A DNA stretch of 64,000 nucleotides from Xylocopa sonorina (GCF_050948175.1 NW_027490129.1:62001-126000), one strand, 5' to 3'. Shown: positions 29,401 to 41,114, counted from the first letter of the stretch. Translations and numbers: made by a program. Notes: generated by a model from the letters alone, not told the origin.

Positions 29401-32400
29401 GCTTGATAATTCAAGATATCGCATCTCATTTCTATGTTTCATGATAATATATAATATTCATTGCGAAGTGTCATGTATACCTCTCATACACTTCAAATGA
29501 ATGTGAATGCGACAGTTCCCTGCTAGGAAATAGCGTTTGCAGATATCTACGTATCGAAGCAATAGAATTCTAATGCTTCTTAAATCGTCATATGGCATCT
29601 CATTTCTATGCTTCATGATAAGATATAATATACATTGCGATGTGTCATGTATACCTCGTATTCCTTTCAAAAGAATGTAAATGCGACACTTCCTTGCTAG
29701 GAAGTAGCGTTTGCAGGTGTCTGCGTATCGAACCAATAGATTTCTAATGCTTCTTAAATCGCCATATCGCATCTCATTTCTATGTTTCAAGATAAGATAT
29801 AATATTCATTGTGCTGTGTTATGTATACCTCGTCTATACTTCAAATGGATGTAATTGCGACATTTCCTCGCTAGGAAGTAGCGCTTGCAGATGTCTACGT
29901 ATTGTAGCAATAGAGTTCTAAAGCTTCTTAAATCGCGATATCGCATGTCATTTCTATGTTTCACGATAAGATATAATACTCATTGGGAAGTGTTATGCTT
30001 ACCTGGTATTCATTTCAAAAGAATGTAAATGCGACACTTCCTTGCTAGCTAATAGCGTTTACAGATATCTACGTATCGTAGCAATAGAGTTCTAATGCTT
30101 CACAAAACGCGAGGTCGCATCTCATTTCTGTGTTCCAGGATAATATATAATATTCATTGCGAAGTGTTATGTATACCTCGCATACACTTTAAATGAATGT
30201 AAATGCGACACTTCCTTGATCGGCAATAGCGTTTGCAGGTGTTTACGTTTCGTAGCAATAGAGTTCTAACGCTTCTTAAAACGCGATACCGCATCTCATT
30301 TCTATGTTTCATGATGAGATATAATATTCATTGTGCAGTGTTATGTATACCTCGTATTCACTTCAAAGGAATGTAAATGCGACACTACCTTGCTAGGAAG
30401 TAGCGTTTGCAGATATCTACGTATCGAAGCAATAGATTTCTAATGCTTCATAAACTGAAATATTACATCTCATTTCTATGTATCATAATAAGATATAATG
30501 TTCATTGTGGAGTGTTATGTATACCTCGTATTCACTTCAAAAGAATGTAAATGCGGCACTTCCTTGCTTTGAAATAGCGTTTGCAGATGTCTACGTATCG
30601 AAGCTCTGGACATCTAATGCTTCATAAATCGCCATATCGCATCTCATTTCTCTGTTTCATGATAAGATAAAATATTCATTGCGACGAGTCATGTATGCCT
30701 CGTATTCCTTTCAAAAGACTAAATGCGACAATTCCTTGCTTGGAAATAGCGTTTGCAGATGTCTACGTATCGAAGCAATGGAGGTCTAATGCTTCTTATA
30801 ACGGGATATCGCAACTCTTTTCTGTGTTTCGTGATAAGGTTTAATATTCATTTCGAAGTGTCATGTATACCTCGTATTCACTTCAGAAGAATGTAAATCC
30901 GACACTTCCTTCCTAGGAAATAGCGTTTGCAGATGTCTCCGTATCGTAGCAGTAGTGTTCAAATGCTTCTTAAATCGCGATATCGCATCTCATTTCTATG
31001 TTTCATTATAAGGTATAATATTCATTCTGGATTGTTATGTATACCCCGTATTCACTTCGAAAGAATGTAAATGCGACACTTCCTTGCTAGGTAGTAGCGT
31101 TTGCAGATGTATGCGTATCGAAGCAATTGAGTTCTAATGCTCCTAAATCGCGATATACCTCCTAATTTATATGTTTCATGATAAGATATAATATTCATTG
31201 CGAAGTGTCATGTATACCTCGTATTCACTTCAAAGGAATGTAAATGCGACACTTCCTTGCTAGGAAATAGCGTTTGCAGATGTCTACGTATCGAAGCAAT
31301 AGAGTTCTAATGCTTCTTATAACGGGAAATCGCATCTCTTTTCTATGTATCATGATAAGATATAATATTCATTTTGGATTGTAATGTATACCTCGTAATC
31401 ACTTCAAAAGAATGTAAATGCGACACTTCCTTGCTAGGAAATGTCGTCTGCAGATGCCTACGTATCGTAGCAATAGAGTTCTAATGCCTCTTAAATCGCG
31501 ATATCGGTCCTAATTTCTATGTTCCATGATAAGATGTAATATTCATTGCGAAGTGTCATGTATACCTCGTATTCACTTCAAAGGAATGTAAATGCGACAC
31601 TTCCTTGCTAGGAAATAGCGTTTGCAGATGTCTACGTATCGAAGCAATAGAGTTCTATTGCATCTTATAACGGGATATCGCATTCCTTTTCTATGTTTAA
31701 TGATAAGATATAGTATTCATTGTGGATTGTTATGTATACCCCGTACTCACTTCGAAGGAATGTAAATGCGACACTTCCTTGCTGGCAAATAGCGTTTGCA
31801 GATGTCTACGTATCGTAGCAATAGAATTCTAATGCTTCTTAAATCGGGATATCGCTCCTAATTTCTATGTTTCATGATAAGATATAATATTCATTGCGAA
31901 TTGTCACTTATACCTCGCATACACTTCAAAAGAATGCAAATGCGACACTTCCTTGCTAGGAAATTGCGTTTGCAGATGTCTACGTATCGAAGCAATAGCG
32001 TTCTAATGCTTCTCAAAACGCGATATCGCATCTCGTTTCTACGTTCCATGATAAGCTATAATTTTCATTGCGAAGTGTCATGCATGCCTCTTATTCACTT
32101 CTAAAGAATGTAAATGAGCCACTTCCTTACTAGAAAATAGCGTATGCAGATGTCTACGTATCGTAGCAATAGTGTTCTAATGCTCTTTAAATCGCGATAT
32201 CCCTCCTAATATTTATGCTTCATGATAAGATGTAATATTCATTGCGAAGTGTCATGTATACCTCGTATTCACTTCGAAAGAATGTAAATGCGACACTTCC
32301 TTGCTAGGAAATTGCGTTTGCAGTTGTCTACGTATCGCAGCAATAGATACCTAATGCTTCTTAAAACGCGATATCGCATCCCATTTCTATGTTTCATAAT

Positions 32401-34823
32401 CAGATATAATATTCATTGCGAAGTGTCATGTATATATCGTATTCACTTCAAAAGAATGTAAATGCGACACTTCCTTGCTAGGAAATAGCGATTGCAGATG
32501 TCTACGTATCGTAGCAGTAGGGTTCTAATGCTCCTTCTAACGGGATATCGCATCTCTTTTCTATGTTTCACGATAAGATATAATATTCATTGTGGATTGT
32601 TATGTATACCCCGTATTCACTTCGAAAGAATGTAAATGCGACACTTCCTTGCCAGGAAGTAGCGTTTGCAGATGTCTACATATCGTAGCATGAGTGTTCT
32701 AATGCTTCTCAAAACGCGATATCGCTGCTCATTACTATGTTTCATGATAATATATAATATTCATTGCGAAGTGTCATGTATACCTCGCATTCACATTCAA
32801 ATGAATGTGAGTGCGACATTTCCTTGCTAGGAAATAGTGTTTGCAGATGTCTACGTATCGAGGCAATAGAGTTCTAATGCTTCTTCAATCGCTATATTGC
32901 ATCTCATTCCTATGTTTCATGATGAGATATAATAATCACTGTGCAGTGTTATGTATACCTCGTATTCACTTCAAAAGAATGTAAACGCGACACTTCCTTG
33001 CTTGGAAATAGCGTTTGCAGATGTCTACGTATCGAAGCAATAGATTTCTAAAACTTGCTAATTCGCGATACCGCATCTCATATCTATGTTTCATGATAAT
33101 TTATAATATTCATTGCGATGTGTCATGTATACCTCGCATACACTTCAAATGAATGCGAATGCGACAGCTCCTTGCTAGGAAGTAGAGTTTGCAGATGTCT
33201 ACGTATAGTAGCATTAGAGTTATAATGCTTCTCAAAACGCGATATCGCTACTCATTACCATGTTTCATGATAATATATAATGTTCATTGTTGAGTGTTAT
33301 ATATACCTCGTATTCACTTCAAAAGAATGTCAATGTGACACTTCCTTGCTAGGAAACAGCGTTTGCAGATGACTACGTATCGAAGCAATAGACTTCTAAT
33401 GCTTCTTAAATCGCGATATAGCATCTCATTTCTATGTTTCATGATAATATATAATATTCATTGCGAAATGTCATGTATACCTTGTATTCACTTCAAAAGT
33501 CTGTAAATGCGACACTTCCTTGCTAGGAAGTAGCGTTTGCAGATGACTACGTATCGAAGCAAGAGAGTTCTAATGCTTCTTAAATCGCAATATCGCTCCT
33601 CAGTTCTAAGTTTCATGTTAAGATATAATCTTCACTGCGAAGTGTCATGTACACCTCGTTCTCACTTCAAAAGAATGTAAATGCGACATTTCCTTGTTAG
33701 GAAATAGCGTTTGCAGATGTCTCCGTATCGAAGCAATGGTTTTCTAACGGTTCCTAAATCGCGATATCGCATCTCAGTTCCAAGTTTCAAGTTAAGATAT
33801 AATATTCATTGCGTAGTGTCACGTATGCCTCGTATTCACTTCAAAAGAATGTAAATGCGACACTTCCTTCCTAGGAAATAGCGATTGCAGATGTCTACGT
33901 ATCGTAGCAGTAGGGTTCTAATGCTACTTCTAACGGGATGTCGCATCTCTTTTCTATGTTTCACGATAAGATATAATATTCATTGTGGATTGTTATATAT
34001 ACCCCGTATTCACTTCGAAAGAATGTAAATGCGACACTTCCTTGCTAGGAAATAGTGTTTGCAGATGTCTACGTATCGAGGCAATAGAGTTCTAATGCTT
34101 CTTCAATCGCTATATTGCATCTCATTCCTATGTTTCATGATGAGATATAATAATCACTGTGCAGTGTTATGTATACCTCGAATTCACTTCAAAAGAATGT
34201 AAACGCGACACTTCCTTGCTTGGAAATAGCGTTTGCAGATGTCTACGTATCGAAGCAATAGATTTCTAAAACTTGCTAATTCGCGATATCGCATCTCATA
34301 TCTATGTTTCATGATAATTTATAATATTCATTGCGATGTGTCATGTATAACTCGCATACACTTCAAATGAATGCGAATGCGACAGCTCCTTGCTAGGAAG
34401 TAGAGTTTGCAGATGTCTACGTATAGTAGCATTAGAGTTATAATGCTTCTCAAAACGCGATATCGCTACTCATTACCATGTTTCATGATAATATATAATG
34501 TTCATTGTTGAGTGTTATATATACCTCGTATTCACTTCAAAAGAATGTCAATGTGACACTTCCTTGCTAGGAAACAGCGTTTGCAGATGTCTACGTATCG
34601 AAGCAATAGACTTCTAATGCTTCTTAAATCGCGATATAGCATCTCATTTCTATGTTTCATGATAATATATAATATTCATTGCGAAATGTCATGTATACCT
34701 TGTATTCACTTCAAAAGTCTGTAAATGCGACACTTCCTTGCTAGGATGTAGCGTTTGCAGATGACTACGTATCGAAGCAAGAGAGTTCTAATGCTTCTTA
34801 AATCGCAATATCGCTCCTCAGTT
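26461..34823. repeat. Tandem satellite array, ~174-bp monomer (segment 3)
   Basis: About 48 monomers without a gene. Two higher-order periods are visible. A block with CTCTCATACACTTC and TTCCCTGCTAGG recurs at 27566 and 29481, about eleven monomers apart. A block with GCGACAGCTCCTTGC and GTTGAGTGTTATATATACC recurs at about 33160 and 34380, 1218 bp (seven monomers) apart, and again at about 44810 beyond element B. Confidence 0.97.
33541..33660. repeat. Uninterrupted paralogue of the element B target site
   Basis: This stretch reads straight through CAGTTCTAAGTTTCATG. The copy seven monomers later is split by element B at CTAA. It gives the pre-insertion sequence and confirms the TSD. Confidence 0.88.
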
Positions 34824-34827
34824 CTAA
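34824..34827. repeat. Target-site duplication of element B (left copy, CTAA)
   Basis: CTAA precedes the TG of the left LTR and recurs at 44034-44037. Confidence 0.93.
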
Positions 34828-34978
34828 TGTCACGTCCGGCGAAATAACTTTTCGTTTATCCGGAGGCTTCACGACACCAGCCTATTTGTTCGAAATTCGG
34901 TCCGCGGAAACGCGTTACGACCGGGTTCGACTATTTCAGCTAACGCGACACGGACAAAACACTCGCGATTCGCGGATA

Positions 34979-35365
34979 TTAGGAGTTGGAAATATTACCT
35001 TTGCTGATTTCGATCTCGATACGTTGGTAAAATTCTCGCCGTGGATCGTTGATTGGTATCGACGTAGGTGCTGGCCTGTTGATTGAGGTTGATAATTCAA
35101 TGAGCTTCCAGCGAAGCGGGAAACTGCGACTCGGATGCGAAGCGGATTCGGTGGAGACTGTAGATATCGCAGCAACCTCGGCTGCGGAAACAGGAGACTC
35201 GGCGTTGCTGGAGACTTCGGAGAGATGCTGCTGAGTAGGTGCGGAGACAGGTTGCTGGTACACGGGGATCCGGGATACGTTACCGAAGTATCCACGCACA
35301 AGTGAGCGAAGGAAATTCTTCCTACCCGCGCGTCGTGTTCTTCGCGAACCGGAATCACGCCCCAT
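34979..35365 (-). CDS. Small LTR-encoded basic protein ORF, element B (3' LTR copy, 128 aa)
   Basis: Homologue of the LTR ORF of element A, identical in both B LTRs. ATG start at 35365, ending 151 nt before the LTR edge. Residues 9-26, RTRRAGRKNFLRSLVRGY, match A exactly despite 10 nucleotide differences in the 18 codons. The middle is rich in Ser, Pro and Ala, and the C-terminal part has NDPRREFYQR. A possible splice donor (AAAG|GTAATA) lies near the 3' end, so the ORF might be an exon. Family and function are unknown to me. Confidence 0.65.
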   Translation of the reverse strand: MGRDSGSRRTRRAGRKNFLRSLVRGYFGNVSRIPVYQQPVSAPTQQHLSEVSSNAESPVSAAEVAAISTVSTESASHPSRSFPLRWKLIELSTSINRPAPTSIPINDPRREFYQRIEIEISKGNISNS

Positions 35366-35407
35366 TCACCCAGAGTTTTCTGTACTAACAGACAATGCTC
35401 GGAAGGA

Positions 35408-35426
35408 TAAGCGGCGGTCCGCTCTA
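35408..35426 (-). promoter_or_regulatory. 19-nt hairpin motif in LTR B
   Basis: TAAGCGGCGGTCCGCTCTA on the plus strand, identical to both copies in LTR A, and 43 nt upstream of the LTR ORF start. Repeated in the right LTR at 43000-43018. Confidence 0.6.
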
Positions 35427-36056
35427 TCGCAACTCTGCAAAGCTGAGTTCTATACTCCTTCGAGGTGATGGGAAGCTACCCAGTTGTATGGAAGAGACAC
35501 GTGGAAGAATTCGTTGTTACTGTTTGTATTAAGCGCGAGAAGTGGCATTTGATTTAGTAGATATAGGAATTAGTAGATATGGTATTAAACTCAAAAACTA
35601 GATGTAGTAAAATAAATGGAATATATTCTAAGTTAAAATTATACAAAGTTGAAATTATTCTAAGTTAGAACTAAGGAAATAGAAATACTAGCGCGTAGCC
35701 TAGACCCCACATTGAGGCGGCTAATGGCTCGAGTATAAGAAATGGTACTGGAGGATTCGACTCCTCGGACTGGAATCTCGAAGTAGACTGACTCTCTGGA
35801 GTCGCGTCTCGGACCTCCTCGGTTCGCGAGGCGCTTCGGTCGCGGGCGCTCGTAGTGGGGAGCGCGAAGTCCAGCGAGTGGGGACTCGCGGCTCGTGGTG
35901 GGGCTAGCTGCGCGTGTCGTTGGCGCAGGCGCGTCTTAATATATAATCATATACCTACGGACTTAGAATTACGTGTGTGTTGTGGTGTGTTACAATATGT
36001 GTCATGAGTACTTAGATTTAGGATTATAATACATGTACATAGATGTAATATATGAG

Positions 36057-39000
36057 TTAAAAATAGTATACAGGGTCTGGCAATGTTGGTTCCCTAAACT
36101 GGAACAGTCCCCATTCCGGTGACGGGCTGCGACTTCTTCCCTCTGGACGGAGTCCTCGATGCGAGGGAGGCGGGGATGCTCGTAGGTGCGAGCGAGACAG
36201 CGTTGCTCGTTGGTGCGAGCGAGACAGCGTTGCTCGTTGGTGCGAGCGAGACAGCGTTGCTCGTTGGTGCGAGCGAGAAAGAGGTGTTCCTACGTGCGTG
36301 TGAGCGCGTGCGCCCGTGCGCGCGCGAACGCTGCTGGTTGCTGAATCTGCAGGCGTGTACGGCAGGTTGCCTGCGTGCAGGGGTTGATGCTGGAGGCGGT
36401 GAGGAGGCTGATGGGTGGCAGGCGCTACGCCTGACGTCACACCTCCCCCCATTGAAAAAGAATTTCGGCAATGCCGAAATCTCTGGACTGTGTTTGTCTG
36501 AGCGGACAACTGCGGATGGATTACTCCTTTTCCGTGGCTCTCGTCCTGTTCTCGTCCTTGTAGATGCGAATGCATTGGATTCCGCGGTTGCTGCGGATGC
36601 TGTGGATTCTGCGGTTTCAGCGGATTCTGCATCTTCTGTGGATTCAGCGGATTCAGCGTATTTTGTTGGTTCTTCGGATTCTGCGTGCGCTGCGGATGAT
36701 GTGCGCTCTGCGGCCTCTGCGTATGCTGTGGATACTGCGGATGCTGCGCTGCTGGTGTTCTGGCCTTTTCCTGTGTTGCTACACTGCTGGCACTAGTCAC
36801 ACTTTTAAATGCGTCTTTGGGTTTTGCTTTTACACATAGTTCGTCGTGATTTTCAGTTTTTAGATTAGCGGTGCACTGAACACTGTCACTGGATCTGTCA
36901 TACGTGCATACGTTCGCTCTCACAGTTCTCGCTTGCAGCCGTTTACAAAGTTTTAACTTATTGGTGTGTACTATCTTATGTCTACCCTTAACGTTAATTT
37001 TGGCATTGTTATTATCTAGAATTTCCAAGATTTTATATGGCCCGGTGTATTGAGATTGAAACTTGTGCTTCAATGGCTCTCGTAGCAAATATACCCATTG
37101 GCCTGCTTGGAAATTCTGTACATTCAGTTTTTTGTCGTAATAATGCTTAGCTCGGACTTTAGCTCCATCTAAGTTCTTTTTAGCGAGTTCCTGCGAAGTT
37201 CGGATCCTATCGCTTAATTCGTCAAGATAATTGGCGTAAGATTCGTTCTCGGACGTATCTTGAAAAGGAATTGCTGAAGGAGGCCTGGCGATTTTACCAT
37301 ATACGAGCTCGTACGGTGTGTAGCGTGTGCCCTCGTGCGTGCTCGTATTATACGAAAACATTGCAAATGGGAGCCATTTTTCCCAATTATTACGATTGCC
37401 GATAAACTGTTTCAAATATTCCGCGAGTACATGATGAGACCGTTCTACAGAGCCATTAGTTTGAGGGTGGAAAGCTGTGGTTTTGAACTGTTGAATTTTA
37501 AATCTTTTTGCTATTGTTTTCATGAGTGAGTTAATAAAATTTGACCCTTGGTCCGTAAGGATTCCCTTAGGACATCCGAATTGGCAAATGAAATGTGTGA
37601 TGAATGCGTCGGCGATATCTACGGCTGTTGTGCGTTTTAAAGGAATGGCTAAGGAATATTTTGTTAGTAGACATTGTATAGTGAGAATGTTAGTAAAGCC
37701 GTCTGGTGTTGGAGGTAAGGGACCCATCACGTCCATGGATATTTTTTCAAAAGCGGTGCCGGGAGTGTCCGTTAGTGTCAATGGTTGTCGTGTCTTTACT
37801 CGCGTTAACTTTTGTCTCTGGCATTGGTCACAATTATCGATATAAGCTTGTATTTCGGTTTTCATATTGGGCCAAAAATGCCACTCGCGAATTCTAGAAT
37901 ATGTCTTGTTAATTCCTTTGTGGCCTCCGAGTGGCGTGTCGTGGTTTTCGCGAATTATGTCGGTTCTACGTTCTGGTGGTGGAATTTGAATCAAGCCTTG
38001 ACAAATTGTAATTTGTACGTTTGTTTCGTAGAAAAGATCTAGAAGTATTCTTTTTATTTGAGAGAAAGGTACCGTGTCTATTGAAGCTTGCGAAATACTG
38101 AAAGTTTGAATTTGAAGTTCTGTTACGGCGTCATACAGAGATCTTAGTGATTCTAGTAAAATTTCGTTATCGATTGCTTTTCTTTCATGTTCAGTTACAG
38201 GAAGAGCGATTTGGAAATAACCGTTATCAGATTTTACTTTAGCTCTTGCTAAAGTGATATGGTCCTTGTGTTGGAAAAATTTTCCTGATTTTTGTAACTC
38301 GAGGGCGCCTCTGTCGAAAGGGCGGCCTCCTTTTGTTATAAAACAAACTAGATTATCGCGTCGTGCTGCTATAGAGTCTCTAGTTGTTACGAATACGTGT
38401 CGTTGTCGTACGGGTGAGTCGGTGTCGGCGGTCGGTAATTCAGTGGGTGGTGTCGGTAAAGTAGATTTTTCTTGTTTCGTCGAAGGATAAGGGGTATTGA
38501 GACTCTCGGAAGAGGATGCTGGCGTTGGCGGTGGAGCGGTTGGAATTGAATGTGAGGAGGGTCGTCGGATGTCGAAAAGGTCGTTTTCAGAATCAGTGGA
38601 ATTGGAAATTGGTTGCACGGTTACAGGATTACGAGATAAGGCGTCTGCATTCATATTAACTTTTCCTGGTTTGTAAATGATTTCGTATTCGTATTCCGCC
38701 AATTTGAGTCTCCAACGAATTAACCTGCTCGATGGGTCTTTCACTGAGTTCATCCAAACTAGTGGCCTGTGATCGGTAACTAGTTTGAACGTTTTCCCGT
38801 AAATGTAAGGCCTAAAGAAGTGAACCGCGTATATAATCGCCAGACATTCCTTTTCAATGGTGGAGTAATTTTTCTCGGCACTATTTAGTAATCTGGATGT
38901 ATAAGCGATTGGAAGGTCTTTTCCTATAGGGCCCTGACTCAATACGGCGCCAATTGCGTCGGCAGATGCATCGGATGTGATTATGAATGGCTTTGTAAAA

Positions 39001-41114
39001 TCAGGATATTGTAAGATCGGAGCTTCGCAGAGCATGTCACGAAGAGTTACGAATGCGTTCTCGTGATCGTTGCGCCAAATGAATTTTGCGTCTTTCTTCA
39101 AAAGATTCGTTAACGGTTTTGCGAGTGCAGAGAAATTTGCTATAAAACGACGATAGTAGCCAGCGAGACCGAGAAATTGTTTAATTTGCTTAGGATTTTG
39201 TGGTCTCGGAAAGTCCTTTACGGCGCGAACTTTATTCGGATCTGGTTTTACTCCTTTCTCGCTTATTATATGACCAAGATAGTTAACCTCCCGACGCAGA
39301 AACTCGCATTTATCTGGTTGCAGTACCAGATTTGCGGCCCGTAATCGCTCCGCGAGTTTATTAAATTTATTTCTATGTTCTTGTAACGAGCTGGCATATA
39401 TAACGATATCATCGAGGTACACGAACATTTCGTTCCCTTGCAAACCCGTTAGCACGCTGTCCATGAGTCTCTGGAACGTGGCTGGGGCGTTACGCAAGCC
39501 AAAGGGCATTCGTTGGAACTCGAAATGTCCGTGTGGTGTCGAAAATGCGGTTTTCGCGGCGTCGGACGGAGACATCGGAATTTGGTGAAAACCACTGGCC
39601 AGATCAAACGTACTAAAGTACTTTGAGCTGCCCAGCTGGTCCAGGATTTCCGTAATACAGGGGAGAGGGTACGCATCGGCTACCGATCTTTCGTTCAAAG
39701 CGCGATAATCGATTACAACGCGCCACCTCTTGTTCCCTGCAGAATCTGGTTTTTTCGGAACCACCCAGAGCGGGGAATTATACGGTGATTTCGATGGTCT
39801 AATTATATCGTCGCTTAGAAGTTGTTCCATCTGTTTCTGGATTTCTTGTTTGTGAACCGGAGGGAATCTGTACTGTTTAACGTTCACGGGTTGGTCATTG
39901 ACAGTTGGTATGCGGTGTGAAGTTACATTTGTGAAGCCTAATTTGTCGCCGGGTAAGTGGAAAAGATCTTGTGCGTTGGAAATTAAATCTAGGATGTCTG
40001 TTTTTTCTTCTTTGTTAAGGTGATCGAGGCGTAAGGCGGATATTATTTCGTTGAACCTACTCTCGGGTTGCGACGCACTCGACTCGCTTCGCGTTATCTC
40101 CGGTTTCGGGTTTCGTTTAAGTATATCGGCGTACGAAGTTTTGTTTAGGTTCCCAGCTCTGGGGTTCTTAGAAAAGGTTTTGTTTGTTATATTTTGGTGA
40201 TTGATATTGACTCGATGGTTTGCATATTTGTTTGAAAAAAAAACGGTGGTTTTTAGAGGTTCGGCATTGATGGATTTGGTATAATTGGATGCGGCGCTTG
40301 GTAATTTTTGATCTGGAAGAGTTTGTTGTTCGTTGGAATTTGAAAATAGAGGATACAGCGTAGGATTAGGATTTGGAATTAGACTGGATACGGGAAGTGG
40401 ATCCACATGTACTTCGGGAATGGGAATCGTTACTTCGCTGTCGGTTGCGTTTATTATGCGTGTTACAGCGTATCCTTCTTTGACGCGTACTATAGCGTTG
40501 CCGAAATAAACTCCTTCCGCGAGCTCAACTCTGGGGATTATACCCTCATCGACGCTCGAGTTAATTACGCGAACGCGTATACCTGAATTGGTTCGCGGAG
40601 GAAGTGTAATATGTTCTATTATATCCCTTGGGGACGCAAATGGTATACGATTGCCGTGCCAAAGGATAAATTTATTTTTAAACGAAATATCCGCGTCCGC
40701 GCAGAAGCCTGATCCTAAGATGCCGGCTGTTTTGATAGGAAAATCTGCGCTTACAATATTAAAAGGTATATCGCGTGAAAATATGGATAACGTAACCGTC
40801 CCTAAGGTGGCTACGGTGCCATCGGTAACCCCGGTGATTGTTAAACGTTCGGCGCGGTTTATTTGGAGATTTTTCCTAATCGCGTTTTCTTTTATTACAT
40901 TTATTTCTGCCCCGGTGTCTATCATCATAACGACAGGCTTAATTAGCGATTTCGAATTAATGATGACCGTAGGGACACTCGTTTTTCCAGTTACATTAAC
41001 TGCGGCTCGAAAATTTACATCTCCTCGATTTCTTCCGTTAGTGCGAGAACATGACGGTTCGATGCGGCCTCGCGTACCGTCTCGCGGCGGGTTGGGAGGC
41101 CGTTCGCGTTTCCC
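36057..41114 (-). CDS. pol: Pol polyprotein, element B (protease, RT, RNase H, macro-like segment, integrase)
   Basis: Entered by -1 frameshift at 41114-41108; the frame is open from there to 36057. Residue numbers count from the in-frame Met at 40928. Protease: DTGA 4-7, with GILGSGF at 69-75. RT: FDLASGFHQ at 441-449, YLDD 504-507. RNase H: TSDASADAIGA about 651-661, TDH about 718-720, ADALSR about 761-766. A Pro/Ser-rich linker is followed by the macro-like segment, about 848-980. Integrase: H996, H1003, C1033, C1036, then D1066, D1126, E1162 (D-59-D-35-E) and a GPY motif. The tail after integrase is long and low in complexity, with many HPQ/NPQ units, and ends 385 nt inside the 3' LTR. 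All catalytic residues are kept. One oddity is ILTIQCLLTKY where element A has ILTIQDLLTKY. Confidence 0.96.
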   Translation of the reverse strand, partial: GKRERPPNPPRDGTRGRIEPSCSRTNGRNRGDVNFRAAVNVTGKTSVPTVIINSKSLIKPVVMMIDTGAEINVIKENAIRKNLQINRAERLTITGVTDGTVATLGTVTLSIFSRDIPFNIVSADFPIKTAGILGSGFCADADISFKNKFILWHGNRIPFASPRDIIEHITLPPRTNSGIRVRVINSSVDEGIIPRVELAEGVYFGNAIVRVKEGYAVTRIINATDSEVTIPIPEVHVDPLPVSSLIPNPNPTLYPLFSNSNEQQTLPDQKLPSAASNYTKSINAEPLKTTVFFSNKYANHRVNINHQNITNKTFSKNPRAGNLNKTSYADILKRNPKPEITRSESSASQPESRFNEIISALRLDHLNKEEKTDILDLISNAQDLFHLPGDKLGFTNVTSHRIPTVNDQPVNVKQYRFPPVHKQEIQKQMEQLLSDDIIRPSKSPYNSPLWVVPKKPDSAGNKRWRVVIDYRALNERSVADAYPLPCITEILDQLGSSKYFSTFDLASGFHQIPMSPSDAAKTAFSTPHGHFEFQRMPFGLRNAPATFQRLMDSVLTGLQGNEMFVYLDDIVIYASSLQEHRNKFNKLAERLRAANLVLQPDKCEFLRREVNYLGHIISEKGVKPDPNKVRAVKDFPRPQNPKQIKQFLGLAGYYRRFIANFSALAKPLTNLLKKDAKFIWRNDHENAFVTLRDMLCEAPILQYPDFTKPFIITSDASADAIGAVLSQGPIGKDLPIAYTSRLLNSAEKNYSTIEKECLAIIYAVHFFRPYIYGKTFKLVTDHRPLVWMNSVKDPSSRLIRWRLKLAEYEYEIIYKPGKVNMNADALSRNPVTVQPISNSTDSENDLFDIRRPSSHSIPTAPPPTPASSSESLNTPYPSTKQEKSTLPTPPTELPTADTDSPVRQRHVFVTTRDSIAARRDNLVCFITKGGRPFDRGALELQKSGKFFQHKDHITLARAKVKSDNGYFQIALPVTEHERKAIDNEILLESLRSLYDAVTELQIQTFSISQASIDTVPFSQIKRILLDLFYETNVQITICQGLIQIPPPERRTDIIRENHDTPLGGHKGINKTYSRIREWHFWPNMKTEIQAYIDNCDQCQRQKLTRVKTRQPLTLTDTPGTAFEKISMDVMGPLPPTPDGFTNILTIQCLLTKYSLAIPLKRTTAVDIADAFITHFICQFGCPKGILTDQGSNFINSLMKTIAKRFKIQQFKTTAFHPQTNGSVERSHHVLAEYLKQFIGNRNNWEKWLPFAMFSYNTSTHEGTRYTPYELVYGKIARPPSAIPFQDTSENESYANYLDELSDRIRTSQELAKKNLDGAKVRAKHYYDKKLNVQNFQAGQWVYLLREPLKHKFQSQYTGPYKILEILDNNNAKINVKGRHKIVHTNKLKLCKRLQARTVRANVCTYDRSSDSVQCTANLKTENHDELCVKAKPKDAFKSVTSASSVATQEKARTPAAQHPQYPQHTQRPQSAHHPQRTQNPKNQQNTLNPLNPQKMQNPLKPQNPQHPQQPRNPMHSHLQGREQDESHGKGVIHPQLSAQTNTVQRFRHCRNSFSMGGGVTSGVAPATHQPPHRLQHQPLHAGNLPYTPADSATSSVRARTGARAHTHVGTPLSRSHQRATLSRSHQRATLSRSHQRATLSRSHLRASPPPSHRGLRPEGRSRSPSPEWGLFQFREPTLPDPVYYF
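36179..36286. repeat. 27-bp minisatellite in LTR B (four units)
   Basis: Four tandem 27-bp units, the first and last diverged, each around GGTGCGAGCGAGACAGCG. The other LTR has the same at 43771-43878. In the pol tail frame each unit encodes nine residues (ATLSRSHQR). Confidence 0.9.
36442..36450 (-). other. Polypurine tract, element B
   Basis: GGGGGGAGG in sense, directly against the 3' LTR and identical to that of element A. Confidence 0.9.
36462..36480 (-). other. Conserved hairpin beside the polypurine tract, element B
   Basis: ATTTCGGC-AAT-GCCGAAAT, 21 nt from the LTR boundary as in A. Relative to A, stem pairs 3 (C-G to T-A) and 5 (T-A to C-G) both changed on both sides, keeping the stem perfect. 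Confidence 0.72.
36555..36740. repeat. Low-complexity repeat in the pol tail of element B
   Basis: Short degenerate units around GCGGATTCTG, roughly 9-15 nt long. In the pol frame they give the run of HPQ, NPQ and NPL units. This section is absent from element A and probably expanded by slippage. Confidence 0.7.
37989..38387 (-). other. Macro-domain-like segment of Pol, element B
   Basis: Pol residues about 848-980. It contains RRDNLVCFITKGG, FDRGALELQKSG, GYFQIALPV, LLESLRSLYDAVTELQI, TFSISQASIDTVPFSQI and LFYETNVQITIC, aligning along its length with element A. The pattern follows macro domains of the OARD1 kind with degraded ligand loops. Confidence 0.6.

Larger units (their letters stand above)
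34828..36441 (-). repeat. Element B, 3' LTR (1614 bp)
   Basis: Sense start TGTGACGTCAGG, sense end GGACGTGACA. It holds the end of the pol frame (385 nt), four 27-bp tandem units, an AT-rich stretch, one 19-nt hairpin motif at 35408-35426 and the LTR ORF. Confidence 0.96.

Noticed and set aside
36119..36796. Plus-strand 225-codon ORF in the LTR and pol tail of element B
   Set aside because: Low-complexity shadow of the pol tail and the 27-bp repeats, opposite to the element.
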